Shown one piece after another: positions 23,298-30,865 of a DNA stretch of 38,136 nt. The notes under the pieces are model-generated. The model did not search any database, had not been told where the DNA came from, and saw only the letters and a list, made by a program, of their open reading frames with translations. The translations under genes were made by a program, and so were the position numbers. The stretch is from Sphingobacteriaceae bacterium (GTDB lineage Bacteria > Bacteroidota > Bacteroidia > Sphingobacteriales > Sphingobacteriaceae), in assembly GCA_947459195.1 (NCBI GenBank), contig CANHCS010000014.1, positions 1 through 38,136 of the forward strand, given 5' to 3'. Numbering within the stretch: the first letter of the stretch is position 1; every line of letters starts with the position of its first letter.

Positions 23298-25076
23298 ATG
23301 ACATTAGAACAAAAGATACTACATCATCTTTCTGAAGCAGTACAAGCCATTTATCAGACTAAAACTGATACCGATCAATTCAATCTGCAGGAAACAAGGA
23401 AAGAGTTTGAAGGTCAGATCACGGTGGTGACTTTTCCAATTACCGAGTTCTCAAAAAAATCGCCCGAACTAACCGGCGAAGATCTGGGTAACTATCTAAA
23501 AACTAATGTGGATGAAATTGTTGCCTTTAATGTGATCAAAGGCTTCTTGAATCTGGTCATCAGCGATGAATATTGGTTTCAACAATTAAAAGAAATTTAT
23601 TCAGCTCCCAGCTACGGAATACTACCCAAAACTGGGAATAAGGTAATGGTCGAATATTCTTCGCCTAATACCAACAAGCCGCTGCACCTGGGTCACATCA
23701 GAAATAATTTATTGGGTTACTCGGTAGCCGAGATTTTAGCTGCTAATGGCAATGAGGTGATCAAATCTAATTTGGTGAACGATCGAGGTATTCATATCTG
23801 TAAATCGATGTTGGCCTGGCAAAAATATGGCAATGGCGAAACGCCAGAAAGCAGCGGTTTAAAAGGAGATCACCTGGTTGGGAAGTATTACGTCATTTTC
23901 GATAAAGAATACAAAAAACAACAAGATGTGTTAAAAGCACAGGGCCAATCGGAAGAGGAAGCCAAGAAAAATGCTGCTTTAATACAGGAAGCCCAACAAA
24001 TGCTACAAGCCTGGGAGGCAGGCGATGAACCGGTGATCACCCTTTGGAAAACCATGAACAGCTGGGTATATGCAGGTTTTGAACAAACCTATGCCAAATT
24101 AGGAGTTGATTTCCAGAAATTTTACTACGAATCTGATACTTATTTATTGGGCAAAGACATCATCGATGAAGGTTTAGCAAAAGGAGTTTTCTTCAAAAAA
24201 CCGGATGGTTCTGTTTGGATTGATCTCACTAAGGAAGGTTTAGATGAGAAATTGGTTTTGCGTGCCGATGGTACTTCGGTTTACATCACGCAAGATCTAG
24301 GAACTGCCCAACTGAAATACAATGATTTTGGGATGGATGAGTCCATTTACGTGGTGGGCAATGAGCAGGATTATCACTTCAAGGTTTTATTCCTGATTTT
24401 GGAGAAACTCGGAAAATCATGGGCAAAAGGCTTATACCATTTATCTTACGGTATGGTTGATTTGCCTACCGGAAAAATGAAATCGAGAGAGGGAACAGTA
24501 GTAGATGCAGACGATTTAATCGATGAAATGGTAGCTACCGCCAAGCAACGTACCGAAGAACTTGGAAAAGTTGATGGATTTTCGGAGGAGGAGAAAGCTA
24601 ACTTGTACCAAATGATTGGTATGGGTGCACTCAAGTATTTTCTTTTAAAAGTAGAACCCAAGAAGCGTTTATTATTTGATCCAAACGAATCGATCGATTT
24701 CCAGGGGAATACAGGTCCATTCATTCAGTATACACATGCCCGTATTTGTTCGGTATTGTCTAAAGCTGATTATGCAGGCACAGAAACCTTTGCTTACCCT
24801 GGTCAATTGGCCGAAACGGAACGTGATCTGCTGGTGAACATATCACAATATCCTCAGGTACTCAATAATGCATCTCAGGAACATAGCCCTGCCTTAATCG
24901 CCAATTATGTGTATGATTTAGCCAAGCTCTATAATAAATTTTATCACGAAGCACCCATCCTCAAGTCAGATGATGAAAATTTAAAAACTTTCCGATTGGC
25001 TTTATCAGCAGCCAGTGCTGCGGTATTAAAGAAAGGGATGAACTTATTAGGTATACAGGTGCCTGAACGGATGTAA
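23298..25076 (+). CDS. argS: Arginyl-tRNA synthetase
   Basis: The 592-residue class I synthetase has the N-terminal tRNA-binding Add1 domain (1-100), the HIGH-type motif HLGH (130-133, after SSPNTNKPL), a KMKSREG loop in place of KMSK near residue 395, and the DALR anticodon-binding domain at the C-terminus (about 475-592). It charges tRNA-Arg in the cytoplasm. The length is normal. It follows the arginase gene in the same operon, placing an arginine-using tRNA enzyme beside arginine catabolism. Confidence 0.97.
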   Translation: MTLEQKILHHLSEAVQAIYQTKTDTDQFNLQETRKEFEGQITVVTFPITEFSKKSPELTGEDLGNYLKTNVDEIVAFNVIKGFLNLVISDEYWFQQLKEIYSAPSYGILPKTGNKVMVEYSSPNTNKPLHLGHIRNNLLGYSVAEILAANGNEVIKSNLVNDRGIHICKSMLAWQKYGNGETPESSGLKGDHLVGKYYVIFDKEYKKQQDVLKAQGQSEEEAKKNAALIQEAQQMLQAWEAGDEPVITLWKTMNSWVYAGFEQTYAKLGVDFQKFYYESDTYLLGKDIIDEGLAKGVFFKKPDGSVWIDLTKEGLDEKLVLRADGTSVYITQDLGTAQLKYNDFGMDESIYVVGNEQDYHFKVLFLILEKLGKSWAKGLYHLSYGMVDLPTGKMKSREGTVVDADDLIDEMVATAKQRTEELGKVDGFSEEEKANLYQMIGMGALKYFLLKVEPKKRLLFDPNESIDFQGNTGPFIQYTHARICSVLSKADYAGTETFAYPGQLAETERDLLVNISQYPQVLNNASQEHSPALIANYVYDLAKLYNKFYHEAPILKSDDENLKTFRLALSAASAAVLKKGMNLLGIQVPERM

Positions 25077-25140
25077 AGTTTCAATTTTGAAATTTTCATC
25101 AGCTCTCTAATTTAAATCACTTAAAACAATAAAACTTTTT

Positions 25141-25173
25141 GTCAATCGTTAATGTTTGAAAATAATGATTGAC
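25141..25173 (+). promoter_or_regulatory. 11-bp inverted repeat ending at the lipoprotein start codon
   Basis: GTCAATCGTTA (25141-25151) and TAATGATTGAC (25163-25173) are complementary over 11 positions, ten perfect and one that would be G-U in RNA, around an 11-base loop. The right arm ends exactly before the ATG at 25174. It could be an operator dyad or an mRNA hairpin covering the ribosome entry site. Confidence 0.5.
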
Positions 25174-25746
25174 ATGAAAAAATATATCTTTTTTGCACTT
25201 TGCTTGATATTTTTAATTGCCTGTGGTAAAAATGATAGCAACCCAACTTCAAGTGTAACATTAAAAATCGGAGATAAACATCAGGGAGGAATCATTGTAT
25301 ATCTCCTAAAACCGGAAGATGCAGGCTATGATGCAACAGTACAGCATGGTTTAATTGTTAGCGATACAGATCAAGGTATTGGTACATGGGGATGTAAGGG
25401 TACTGCAATAACAGGAGCTGATGCTAAAACAATTGGTTCGGGCAGCACTAATACAACAGATATTTTAGCAATGTGTAATGCTGTTTCAATGGCGGCTAAA
25501 ATATGTAGCGATTATAGCGTAACCGATAATAAAGGTATCACCTACAACGACTGGTATTTACCAAGTTTAAATGAACTTGATCAATTAGAATTAAATAAAA
25601 ATTTAATCGAAACTAGCGACGGCGCATATTGGAGTTCAAGTGAAGCAGGTCCAGATTTTGCTTGGTTTCACAAAATATCTACCGCAGAAAAAAATACTGC
25701 AGCTAAGGATTCACCTTACATAGTTAGACCATTTAGGACATTTTGA
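25174..25746 (+). CDS. Lipoprotein with Lcl/DUF1566-type C-terminal domain
   Basis: From the ATG at 25174 the protein has 190 residues and begins with a lipoprotein signal (LIFLIAC, cysteine 17). An upstream ATG (25165) and TTG (25156) are possible but lengthen the signal peptide without benefit. The mature part has a GGIIVYLL strand, then NDWYLPSLNELDQL, AYWSSSE, AWF and a final VRPFRTF, which is the Lcl C-terminal/DUF1566 pattern. These domains occur in secreted and adhesin-like proteins; the function is not known. The reading frame looks more AT-rich than its neighbours. It overlaps the convergent MATE gene by 14 bases. Confidence 0.85.
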   Translation: MKKYIFFALCLIFLIACGKNDSNPTSSVTLKIGDKHQGGIIVYLLKPEDAGYDATVQHGLIVSDTDQGIGTWGCKGTAITGADAKTIGSGSTNTTDILAMCNAVSMAAKICSDYSVTDNKGITYNDWYLPSLNELDQLELNKNLIETSDGAYWSSSEAGPDFAWFHKISTAEKNTAAKDSPYIVRPFRTF

Positions 25747-27097
25747 TCATATGACCCTTGCTTACTACTTGAAATCTTAGAAATAGGAGACCTGAAGATA
25801 CCAGTAAACCCAAGGTAAGGCCGTACCAAATACCATTGGCCCCTAATCCCTCTATGATTCCTAGGTAATAAGCTGACGGAAGTCCGACGATCCAATAAGC
25901 AATAAAAGTGAATATGGTTGGAATGTTTACATCACCCATACCTCTTAAAATCCCCAATCCCACGACTTGCGTACCGTCGAACAATTGGAAAAAACCTGCA
26001 ATGATAAGTAGTTGAGATGCAATGGCAATTACACTCAAATCTTCGGTATACAGAAAAGGTAAATAAGAATTCAACAAGACAAATATTATTGCCGTGAAAA
26101 GCATGAAAATTAACACAATGTGATAACTGGACATGGCCGACATGCGTAATTCCGCAAAATCTTTTTTACCAAAATTGTTACCTGTTTTGATAGCGGCCGC
26201 AGCCGATAAGCCACTGGCCATCATATAAGTCATAGAGGCCATGTTAATAGCAACTTGGTGAGCGGCTTGTTGAGTGGCTCCCAATGTCCCCATTAAAATG
26301 GCAGCACCGCTAAATGCACTAATTTCAAATGTGTACTGGAGTGCCACGGGAGCTCCAATTTTTAAGATCTTAAGAGATCTGACCTTAGTGAAATAAGCTT
26401 TACCGAATCCTTTCAGGTAGTTTTTAAAGTGTTTGGATTTAAAGATATAAACAGCCATCACCACGGCCATCAAACTTCGGTCAATTAAGGTTGATAAGCC
26501 TACTCCTTTTACACCCATGGGTGCAATACCAAACATCCCTTTTACAAAAATGATTCCCAAAACTATGTTTAGTATGTTCCCCCAAATGGAGATGTACATG
26601 GCTTGTTTGGTAAATCCCAATCCCTCGGCAAATTGTTTAAAGGTCATGAAAAACATCAAAGGGATGATGGAAATGGATAGCAAGGTCAAAAAGGGCTTGG
26701 CCTGTGCTACAACCTCCGGGGTTTGACCTAAATGATCAATAACTGAGAGCGTCCCAAAATAAAGACCAAGAAACAAGACAATGCCTGTGATTGCACTCAG
26801 CACAACGCCATTAAAAAGTAATTTACCACATTCCTCCTGGTTGTTTTTACCGTTTTCTTGAGCAATTAGTGGGGTAATGCCATAAGAAATACCAATTCCT
26901 ATCACCAGAATTAGGGTAAATAAACTGTTTACCAAGGAAACTGCAGCTAATGGGATGGTACCGGCAAAATGACCCACAATTACACTATCAGCGGTATGCA
27001 CCAGCGTGTGCCCAAGTTGTGAAATTACAACCGGTATGGCCAGTTTTAAGTTGCTATGGTAGTGAGGCTTGTATTTTGTGTATAGTTTTCTCACCAT
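25733..27097 (-). CDS. MATE family multidrug efflux transporter
   Basis: The 454-residue integral membrane protein shows the MATE two-lobe pattern with about 12 transmembrane helices. The N-terminal lobe reads LAIPVVISQLGHTLVHTADSVIVG, seen here as LAIPVVISQLG and HTADSVIVGHFAG, and the second lobe has GAPVALQYTFEISAFSG. It should export cationic drugs or metabolites using a proton or sodium gradient; the substrate is unknown. Its ATG overlaps the stop of the AlbA_2 gene by one base (TGATG), so translation is probably coupled. It is the last gene of the minus-strand cluster from 29418. Confidence 0.94.
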   Translation of the reverse strand: MVRKLYTKYKPHYHSNLKLAIPVVISQLGHTLVHTADSVIVGHFAGTIPLAAVSLVNSLFTLILVIGIGISYGITPLIAQENGKNNQEECGKLLFNGVVLSAITGIVLFLGLYFGTLSVIDHLGQTPEVVAQAKPFLTLLSISIIPLMFFMTFKQFAEGLGFTKQAMYISIWGNILNIVLGIIFVKGMFGIAPMGVKGVGLSTLIDRSLMAVVMAVYIFKSKHFKNYLKGFGKAYFTKVRSLKILKIGAPVALQYTFEISAFSGAAILMGTLGATQQAAHQVAINMASMTYMMASGLSAAAAIKTGNNFGKKDFAELRMSAMSSYHIVLIFMLFTAIIFVLLNSYLPFLYTEDLSVIAIASQLLIIAGFFQLFDGTQVVGLGILRGMGDVNIPTIFTFIAYWIVGLPSAYYLGIIEGLGANGIWYGLTLGLLVSSGLLFLRFQVVSKGHMIKMS

Positions 27098-27720
27098 CAG
27101 GAGGCTGTATAATATTCTTCTTTTTCGTTGGTATGCAATTGGATAACACCGGTCAATACCAAGTTGACTAAAATTCGATTAGTATTCCTGCGTGATATTT
27201 TGAATAATTGACTGTATTCTTTTGCCGTTATCCGCTCATTTTCGGCAAGATATTTTAACAATGATTGCTCGTTGGAAGTATACTTTAATAAGATTCCATC
27301 TTTGTTGGAGCTTCTTTTTAAAACATCCAACACCACTTTGCTAGCTAAAACACTTTTATCATTCACCCTAATGTAAACCCACCATTTCTTGTCTTCAGAA
27401 AGTGCATAATGGGGTTTCATGTCACTCTCTTCAATGGTTACCATCAGCACCAGTTTCTCATCCACATAAATTTCTTCAAAAACCGGATCTAATGCAGGTC
27501 TGCAATACAAATGAGCCGCTTGTGTGATCATGTATTTTTCTTCCTCTTCAGATTTCACCCCAACAATTCGACCATCATCTGCTACGCCAATTAACAAACG
27601 GCCACCACTGTTATTTGCAAAGGAGACCATGGTTCTAGAAATCTTTTCGCAGCTGGTAATGGTTTTTTTAAAATCTAAACTAACACCTTCGCCATTAAAT
27701 ATTAAATGCTTAATATTCAT
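27097..27720 (-). CDS. AlbA_2 (Schlafen-type) DNA-binding domain protein with winged helix
   Basis: The 207-residue protein has an N-terminal AlbA_2 domain (about 10-120): SLDFKKTI, then TMVSFANNSGGRLLIGVADDGRIVG, seen as SFANNSGG and LIGVADDG. The C-terminal part (about 140-205) is a winged-helix module with YSQLFKISRRNTNRIL as recognition region. AlbA_2 proteins are often mislabelled ATP-binding; the combination with a winged helix suggests a DNA-binding regulator in the cytoplasm. It is 12 bases downstream of the DUF4442 gene and translationally coupled to the MATE gene, so control of this operon is plausible but not shown. Confidence 0.88.
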   Translation of the reverse strand: MNIKHLIFNGEGVSLDFKKTITSCEKISRTMVSFANNSGGRLLIGVADDGRIVGVKSEEEEKYMITQAAHLYCRPALDPVFEEIYVDEKLVLMVTIEESDMKPHYALSEDKKWWVYIRVNDKSVLASKVVLDVLKRSSNKDGILLKYTSNEQSLLKYLAENERITAKEYSQLFKISRRNTNRILVNLVLTGVIQLHTNEKEEYYTAS

Positions 27721-27732
27721 CTACTTATAAAA

Positions 27733-28218
27733 TTAATAAGCAACGATATCTTGTTCTCCTTTAAATAAATTTCGGATATAAACTTCGTTTTGCACCTTGG
27801 CGCAAAGTTGGCCGTTTTGATCAAAAATCTCCATTGGAAAGGTTTTTACAAATTTTCCTGCATCATGTAAAGCCAATTCAGCTTCTTTGAGATCGGCCTC
27901 CGTGAGTTCAATTTTAAAAGACAAGTCAGACCGTCCGGGTTTGAGGTATTGAATAGAAGCGCTTTTAAGCCATACCCGGGTTTTTAGACCACGTCTTTGT
28001 AAAACCTGGTCGAACAGAATAGCAAAAAATGGATCGGATGCGGCAAAGATGGTACCGCCAAAGATCGATCTGTTGTAATTCCGGTTGAGGAAACTGTGAC
28101 TTATTTTAACTTCAACCCCTAAAAAATCCTTTTCAAATCGTTTTACCCAAATTCTTTGAAAAAATAAAGGAGGATAAAAGCGCATCGCCCATTTAAGGGT
28201 ATTTTCCGAAACTAACAT
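27733..28218 (-). CDS. DUF4442 hotdog-fold protein
   Basis: The 161-residue protein has the pattern of DUF4442, a PaaI-thioesterase-like hotdog family: NRNYNRSIFGGTIFAASDPFFAI in two pieces (NRNYNRSIFGG and DPFFAILFDQVL) and LKSASIQYLKPGRSDL. The family lacks a proven activity; acyl-CoA thioester hydrolysis is only suggested by the fold. It lies 42 bases downstream of the iron-type alcohol dehydrogenase gene and 12 bases upstream of the AlbA_2 gene, in the same direction. Confidence 0.85.
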   Translation of the reverse strand: MLVSENTLKWAMRFYPPLFFQRIWVKRFEKDFLGVEVKISHSFLNRNYNRSIFGGTIFAASDPFFAILFDQVLQRRGLKTRVWLKSASIQYLKPGRSDLSFKIELTEADLKEAELALHDAGKFVKTFPMEIFDQNGQLCAKVQNEVYIRNLFKGEQDIVAY

Positions 28219-28260
28219 GATGGACTAATATCTGAAAAAACAGTGGATGATTGTAAACAA

Positions 28261-29418
28261 TTACCACATTAAATTCAGTAAGGCTTCGTGATCTGCCTCT
28301 GTAAGTTTGTAAACCTGGCCGTTTACCTTGTTCAATTTAAAATTATCTAAAATTGCGGTCTTGGCAGAAGGATCTATGTTGACTTCTTTTAAACGAATCG
28401 GGGTATTAATTTGCTGATAGAATTTTTCTAAATGGTGGATAAACGCTTTGGCAGCATCTAACTCATTGCCAGTATCGATATCAAACACCTGTTTGGCTAA
28501 AAAGGCAAGCTTTGCAGCGATTTTCTCCTGATGGAATTTTAACCAAGCTGGAAAAACGATGGATAAACCGGCGCCATGAGCAATGTCGAAGAGTACACTC
28601 AGCGAATGCTCAAAACCATGGCAAGCCCAGTCTCCTGAATTTTTTCCGGCTGTTAATGAGCCATTCAGTGCATTGGTGGCCAACCACATGATGTTTGCCC
28701 TTGTTTCATAATCATCCGGATGATCTTTTACCTTCAAGCCATAATTAACCGCCAATCGAATAACTGCAGAGGTGTGCAAATCGGTTAAAGGCGCATTACC
28801 GGTACCGAAAAATTGCTCCAAACAGTGTGCAATAAGATCAGAAACACCATAAGCAGTATAATCTGCAGGTACGGTAGTAGTAAAAGAAGGATCGAGGTAA
28901 GAAACTTTTGGATAGAGCAATGGGTGTCCATAACCTCTTTTAGATCCATTTTCAGTGTCTTGTAGCACGGTAAAGGGATTCATTTCTGTGCCGGTTGCAG
29001 CCAAGGTGAGGATAGTAATGATGGGTAGCGCTTTTTCAGGTTTTGTTTTTTGCAGGTAGAAATCCCAGGTGGAATGATCTACATAAAAACCCATGGCAAC
29101 GGCTTTTGCCGTATCAATTACCGAACCACCACCTAAGGCGATCACCATGTCGGCCTTAAAAGATTGAGCTTGTTTTACTGCTGCATCTGCATCTTGATAG
29201 ATCGGATTGGATTTAATCCCTTCGAAGGTGCTATGCTCGATGCCGCAAATGTTGAGTAGCGATACTAGACGGGCATATAGACCGCTCGCCTTTACCGAAC
29301 CTTTTCCAATTACAATTAATGCTTTTTTACCAATTGGACTGATTTCTTCGGCTATTTGATCAATTATATCTTTACCAAAAATAACCTTGGTGGGGTTGTA
29401 TCGTATAAAATTCTGCAT
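28261..29418 (-). CDS. Iron-containing alcohol dehydrogenase (BdhA/YqhD group)
   Basis: The 385-residue protein shows the NAD(P)-binding GGGSVID (96-102) and a full set of metal ligands by alignment to the family: Asp194 and His198 in GVSDLIAH, His267 in CHGFEHSLS and His281 in DIAHGAGL. It resembles the NADPH-dependent BdhA/YqhD group that reduces aldehydes such as butyraldehyde or methylglyoxal-type compounds; substrate and cofactor are inferred. It is the first gene of a minus-strand group with DUF4442, AlbA_2 and MATE genes, and faces the MFS gene across 139 bases that contain a 10+10 inverted repeat. Confidence 0.93.
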   Translation of the reverse strand: MQNFIRYNPTKVIFGKDIIDQIAEEISPIGKKALIVIGKGSVKASGLYARLVSLLNICGIEHSTFEGIKSNPIYQDADAAVKQAQSFKADMVIALGGGSVIDTAKAVAMGFYVDHSTWDFYLQKTKPEKALPIITILTLAATGTEMNPFTVLQDTENGSKRGYGHPLLYPKVSYLDPSFTTTVPADYTAYGVSDLIAHCLEQFFGTGNAPLTDLHTSAVIRLAVNYGLKVKDHPDDYETRANIMWLATNALNGSLTAGKNSGDWACHGFEHSLSVLFDIAHGAGLSIVFPAWLKFHQEKIAAKLAFLAKQVFDIDTGNELDAAKAFIHHLEKFYQQINTPIRLKEVNIDPSAKTAILDNFKLNKVNGQVYKLTEADHEALLNLMW

Positions 29419-29470
29419 TAATCTTGGTGTATTGTATGCAATATACTCTAAATTAATTATTTACGCTAAG

Positions 29471-29511
29471 AATCAAATAAATAATGTGTTAAGAGATAAT
29501 GTTATTTGATT
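29471..29511. repeat. 10+10 bp inverted repeat between the alcohol dehydrogenase and MFS genes
   Basis: AATCAAATAA (29471-29480) and TTATTTGATT (29502-29511) are perfect complements around 21 bases. The right arm contains the TTTG used as the -33 box of the MFS promoter, so a protein bound here would cover that promoter. The arm spacing (31 bases centre to centre, three helical turns) fits a dimeric or tetrameric repressor. Confidence 0.5.
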
Positions 29512-29536
29512 TTTAGACAGAGGTTCTTGATGTTTG
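29505..29536 (+). promoter_or_regulatory. Promoter of the MFS transporter gene
   Basis: TTTG (29505-29508) and GATGTTTG (29529-29536, one mismatch to TAnnTTTG) are separated by exactly 20 bases, the normal Bacteroidetes spacing. The -7 element contains the TTG at 29534 that an ORF caller would take as start, which argues for the ATG at 29558. Confidence 0.5.
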
Positions 29537-29557
29537 TATAGATATTATATCATATTC

Positions 29558-30799
29558 ATGAACAACAAGTCTTCGTCAAAAAACATTCCTTTATTGATCA
29601 TTGTAGCCGCATTGGGCTATTTTGTTGATATATATGATTTACTGCTTTTTTTAATCGTTAAAAACAAAAGTTTAATGGATTTAGGTGTAAGTGCAACTGA
29701 TCTGACCGATACTGGATTGGCTTTGGTCAACTGGCAAATGGCTGGTTTGTTAAGCGGGGGTATTCTATGGGGAATATTGGGTGATAAAAAAGGGCGCCTA
29801 ACTGTACTATTTGGATCTATTTTAATGTATTCCTTAGCTAATATTGCGAACGGAGCTATACAAGATATCAGCTGGTATGCACCCTTGAGATTTATTGCAG
29901 GTGTGGGTTTGGCAGGGGAGTTGGGAGCCGGAATTACCCTGATTAGTGAGAGTATGAGTAAAGAAAATCGTGGTTATGGCAGCATGATTGTAGCCGGAGT
30001 AGGTTTAATGGGTGCCGTAGCAGCTTATTTTGTGGGGGCCAATTTCGATTGGAGAATAGCCTATTATGTTGGAGGGATTTTAGGACTGCTATTATTGGCA
30101 TTGAGAATTGGGGTTCTGGAATCGGGCATGTTTGCTAAAATTAAAGATCAAGGCCTTAAACGGGGAGAGTTTTTAATGCTCTTTAATGATAGAAATAGAT
30201 TTAAGAAATACATTAACAGCATATTAATCGCCGTTCCTGTATGGTTTGTGGTGGGAATATTGGTCAATATCGCCCCAGACTTCGCGGGTCCACTGGGAAT
30301 TAAAGAACCCATTGATTCTGGAAAAGGAATCATGTTTACTTATGTGGGGATTGCCTTCGGAGATTTCTTAACGGGTGGACTCAGCCAATTATTCAAAACC
30401 CGTAAAAAGATAGTTTTTGTGTTTTTGAGTTTAACATATGTCGGTATTTTATTCTTTCTACTTTCCACCGGACTGACAGCTAATGGTTTTTATGCTTTAT
30501 GCGTATACTTTGGTATAGCTACCGGTTATTGGGTTGTATTCGTTACTATGGCCTCAGAAGCATTTGGAACAAATTTGAGGGCAACGGTTACCACAACAGT
30601 CCCCAACTTTGTGAGAGGTTCTTTGATTCTGGTAAGTGCATTGTTTACTTATTTAAAACCGCAGATGGGTATTGTAAACGCTGCATTATTGGTAGGTACC
30701 CTCACTGTTTTTGTGGCTTTTTGGGCGCTTTGGAACCTCGAAGAAACCTATGGTAAAGATCTCGATTACGTAGAGAGTAGCGGTGGAACTGGTCTTTAA
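29558..30799 (+). CDS. MFS transporter, metabolite:proton symporter-like
   Basis: From the ATG at 29558 the protein has 413 residues and about 12 transmembrane helices. The cytoplasmic loop between helices 2 and 3 reads GDKKGRLTVLFGS, the MFS motif A, and helix 4 has RFIAGVGLAGELGAGI, typical of the sugar/metabolite-proton symporter branch. The substrate is unknown. The longer frame starting at TTG 29534 is rejected because it lies in the promoter. The gene is divergent from the alcohol dehydrogenase cluster, which may share its control. hemF follows after 66 bases. Confidence 0.92.
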   Translation: MNNKSSSKNIPLLIIVAALGYFVDIYDLLLFLIVKNKSLMDLGVSATDLTDTGLALVNWQMAGLLSGGILWGILGDKKGRLTVLFGSILMYSLANIANGAIQDISWYAPLRFIAGVGLAGELGAGITLISESMSKENRGYGSMIVAGVGLMGAVAAYFVGANFDWRIAYYVGGILGLLLLALRIGVLESGMFAKIKDQGLKRGEFLMLFNDRNRFKKYINSILIAVPVWFVVGILVNIAPDFAGPLGIKEPIDSGKGIMFTYVGIAFGDFLTGGLSQLFKTRKKIVFVFLSLTYVGILFFLLSTGLTANGFYALCVYFGIATGYWVVFVTMASEAFGTNLRATVTTTVPNFVRGSLILVSALFTYLKPQMGIVNAALLVGTLTVFVAFWALWNLEETYGKDLDYVESSGGTGL

Positions 30800-30831
30800 G
30801 ATCATCGGATTGTCTTAATAGCGCTCAAATC

Positions 30832-30862
30832 TTTAATTTATAGAAGAAAAAAGCCATTTTTG
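30832..30862 (+). promoter_or_regulatory. Possible hemF promoter, nearly leaderless
   Basis: TTTA (30832-30835) and CATTTTTG (30855-30862), each one mismatch from consensus, are 19 bases apart. The -7 element ends three bases before the ATG at 30866, the same distance as in the merR gene. Confidence 0.35.
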
Positions 30863-30865
30863 AAT

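Noticed and set aside
25079-25092. TTTCAA-TT-TTGAAA dyad after argS
   Set aside because: Short AT-rich dyad without GC stem; not convincing as terminator of argS.
25156-25173. Lipoprotein start at TTG 25156 or ATG 25165
   Set aside because: Both add residues before the lysines of the signal peptide; ATG 25174 gives a standard lipoprotein signal.
29534-29557. MFS start at TTG 29534
   Set aside because: It lies within the -7-like GATGTTTG and adds a short non-family N-terminus; the ATG at 29558 is better.
30796-30818. TTAAGA/TCTTAA repeat after the MFS gene
   Set aside because: A six-base AT-rich stem without T tract; too weak for a terminator.
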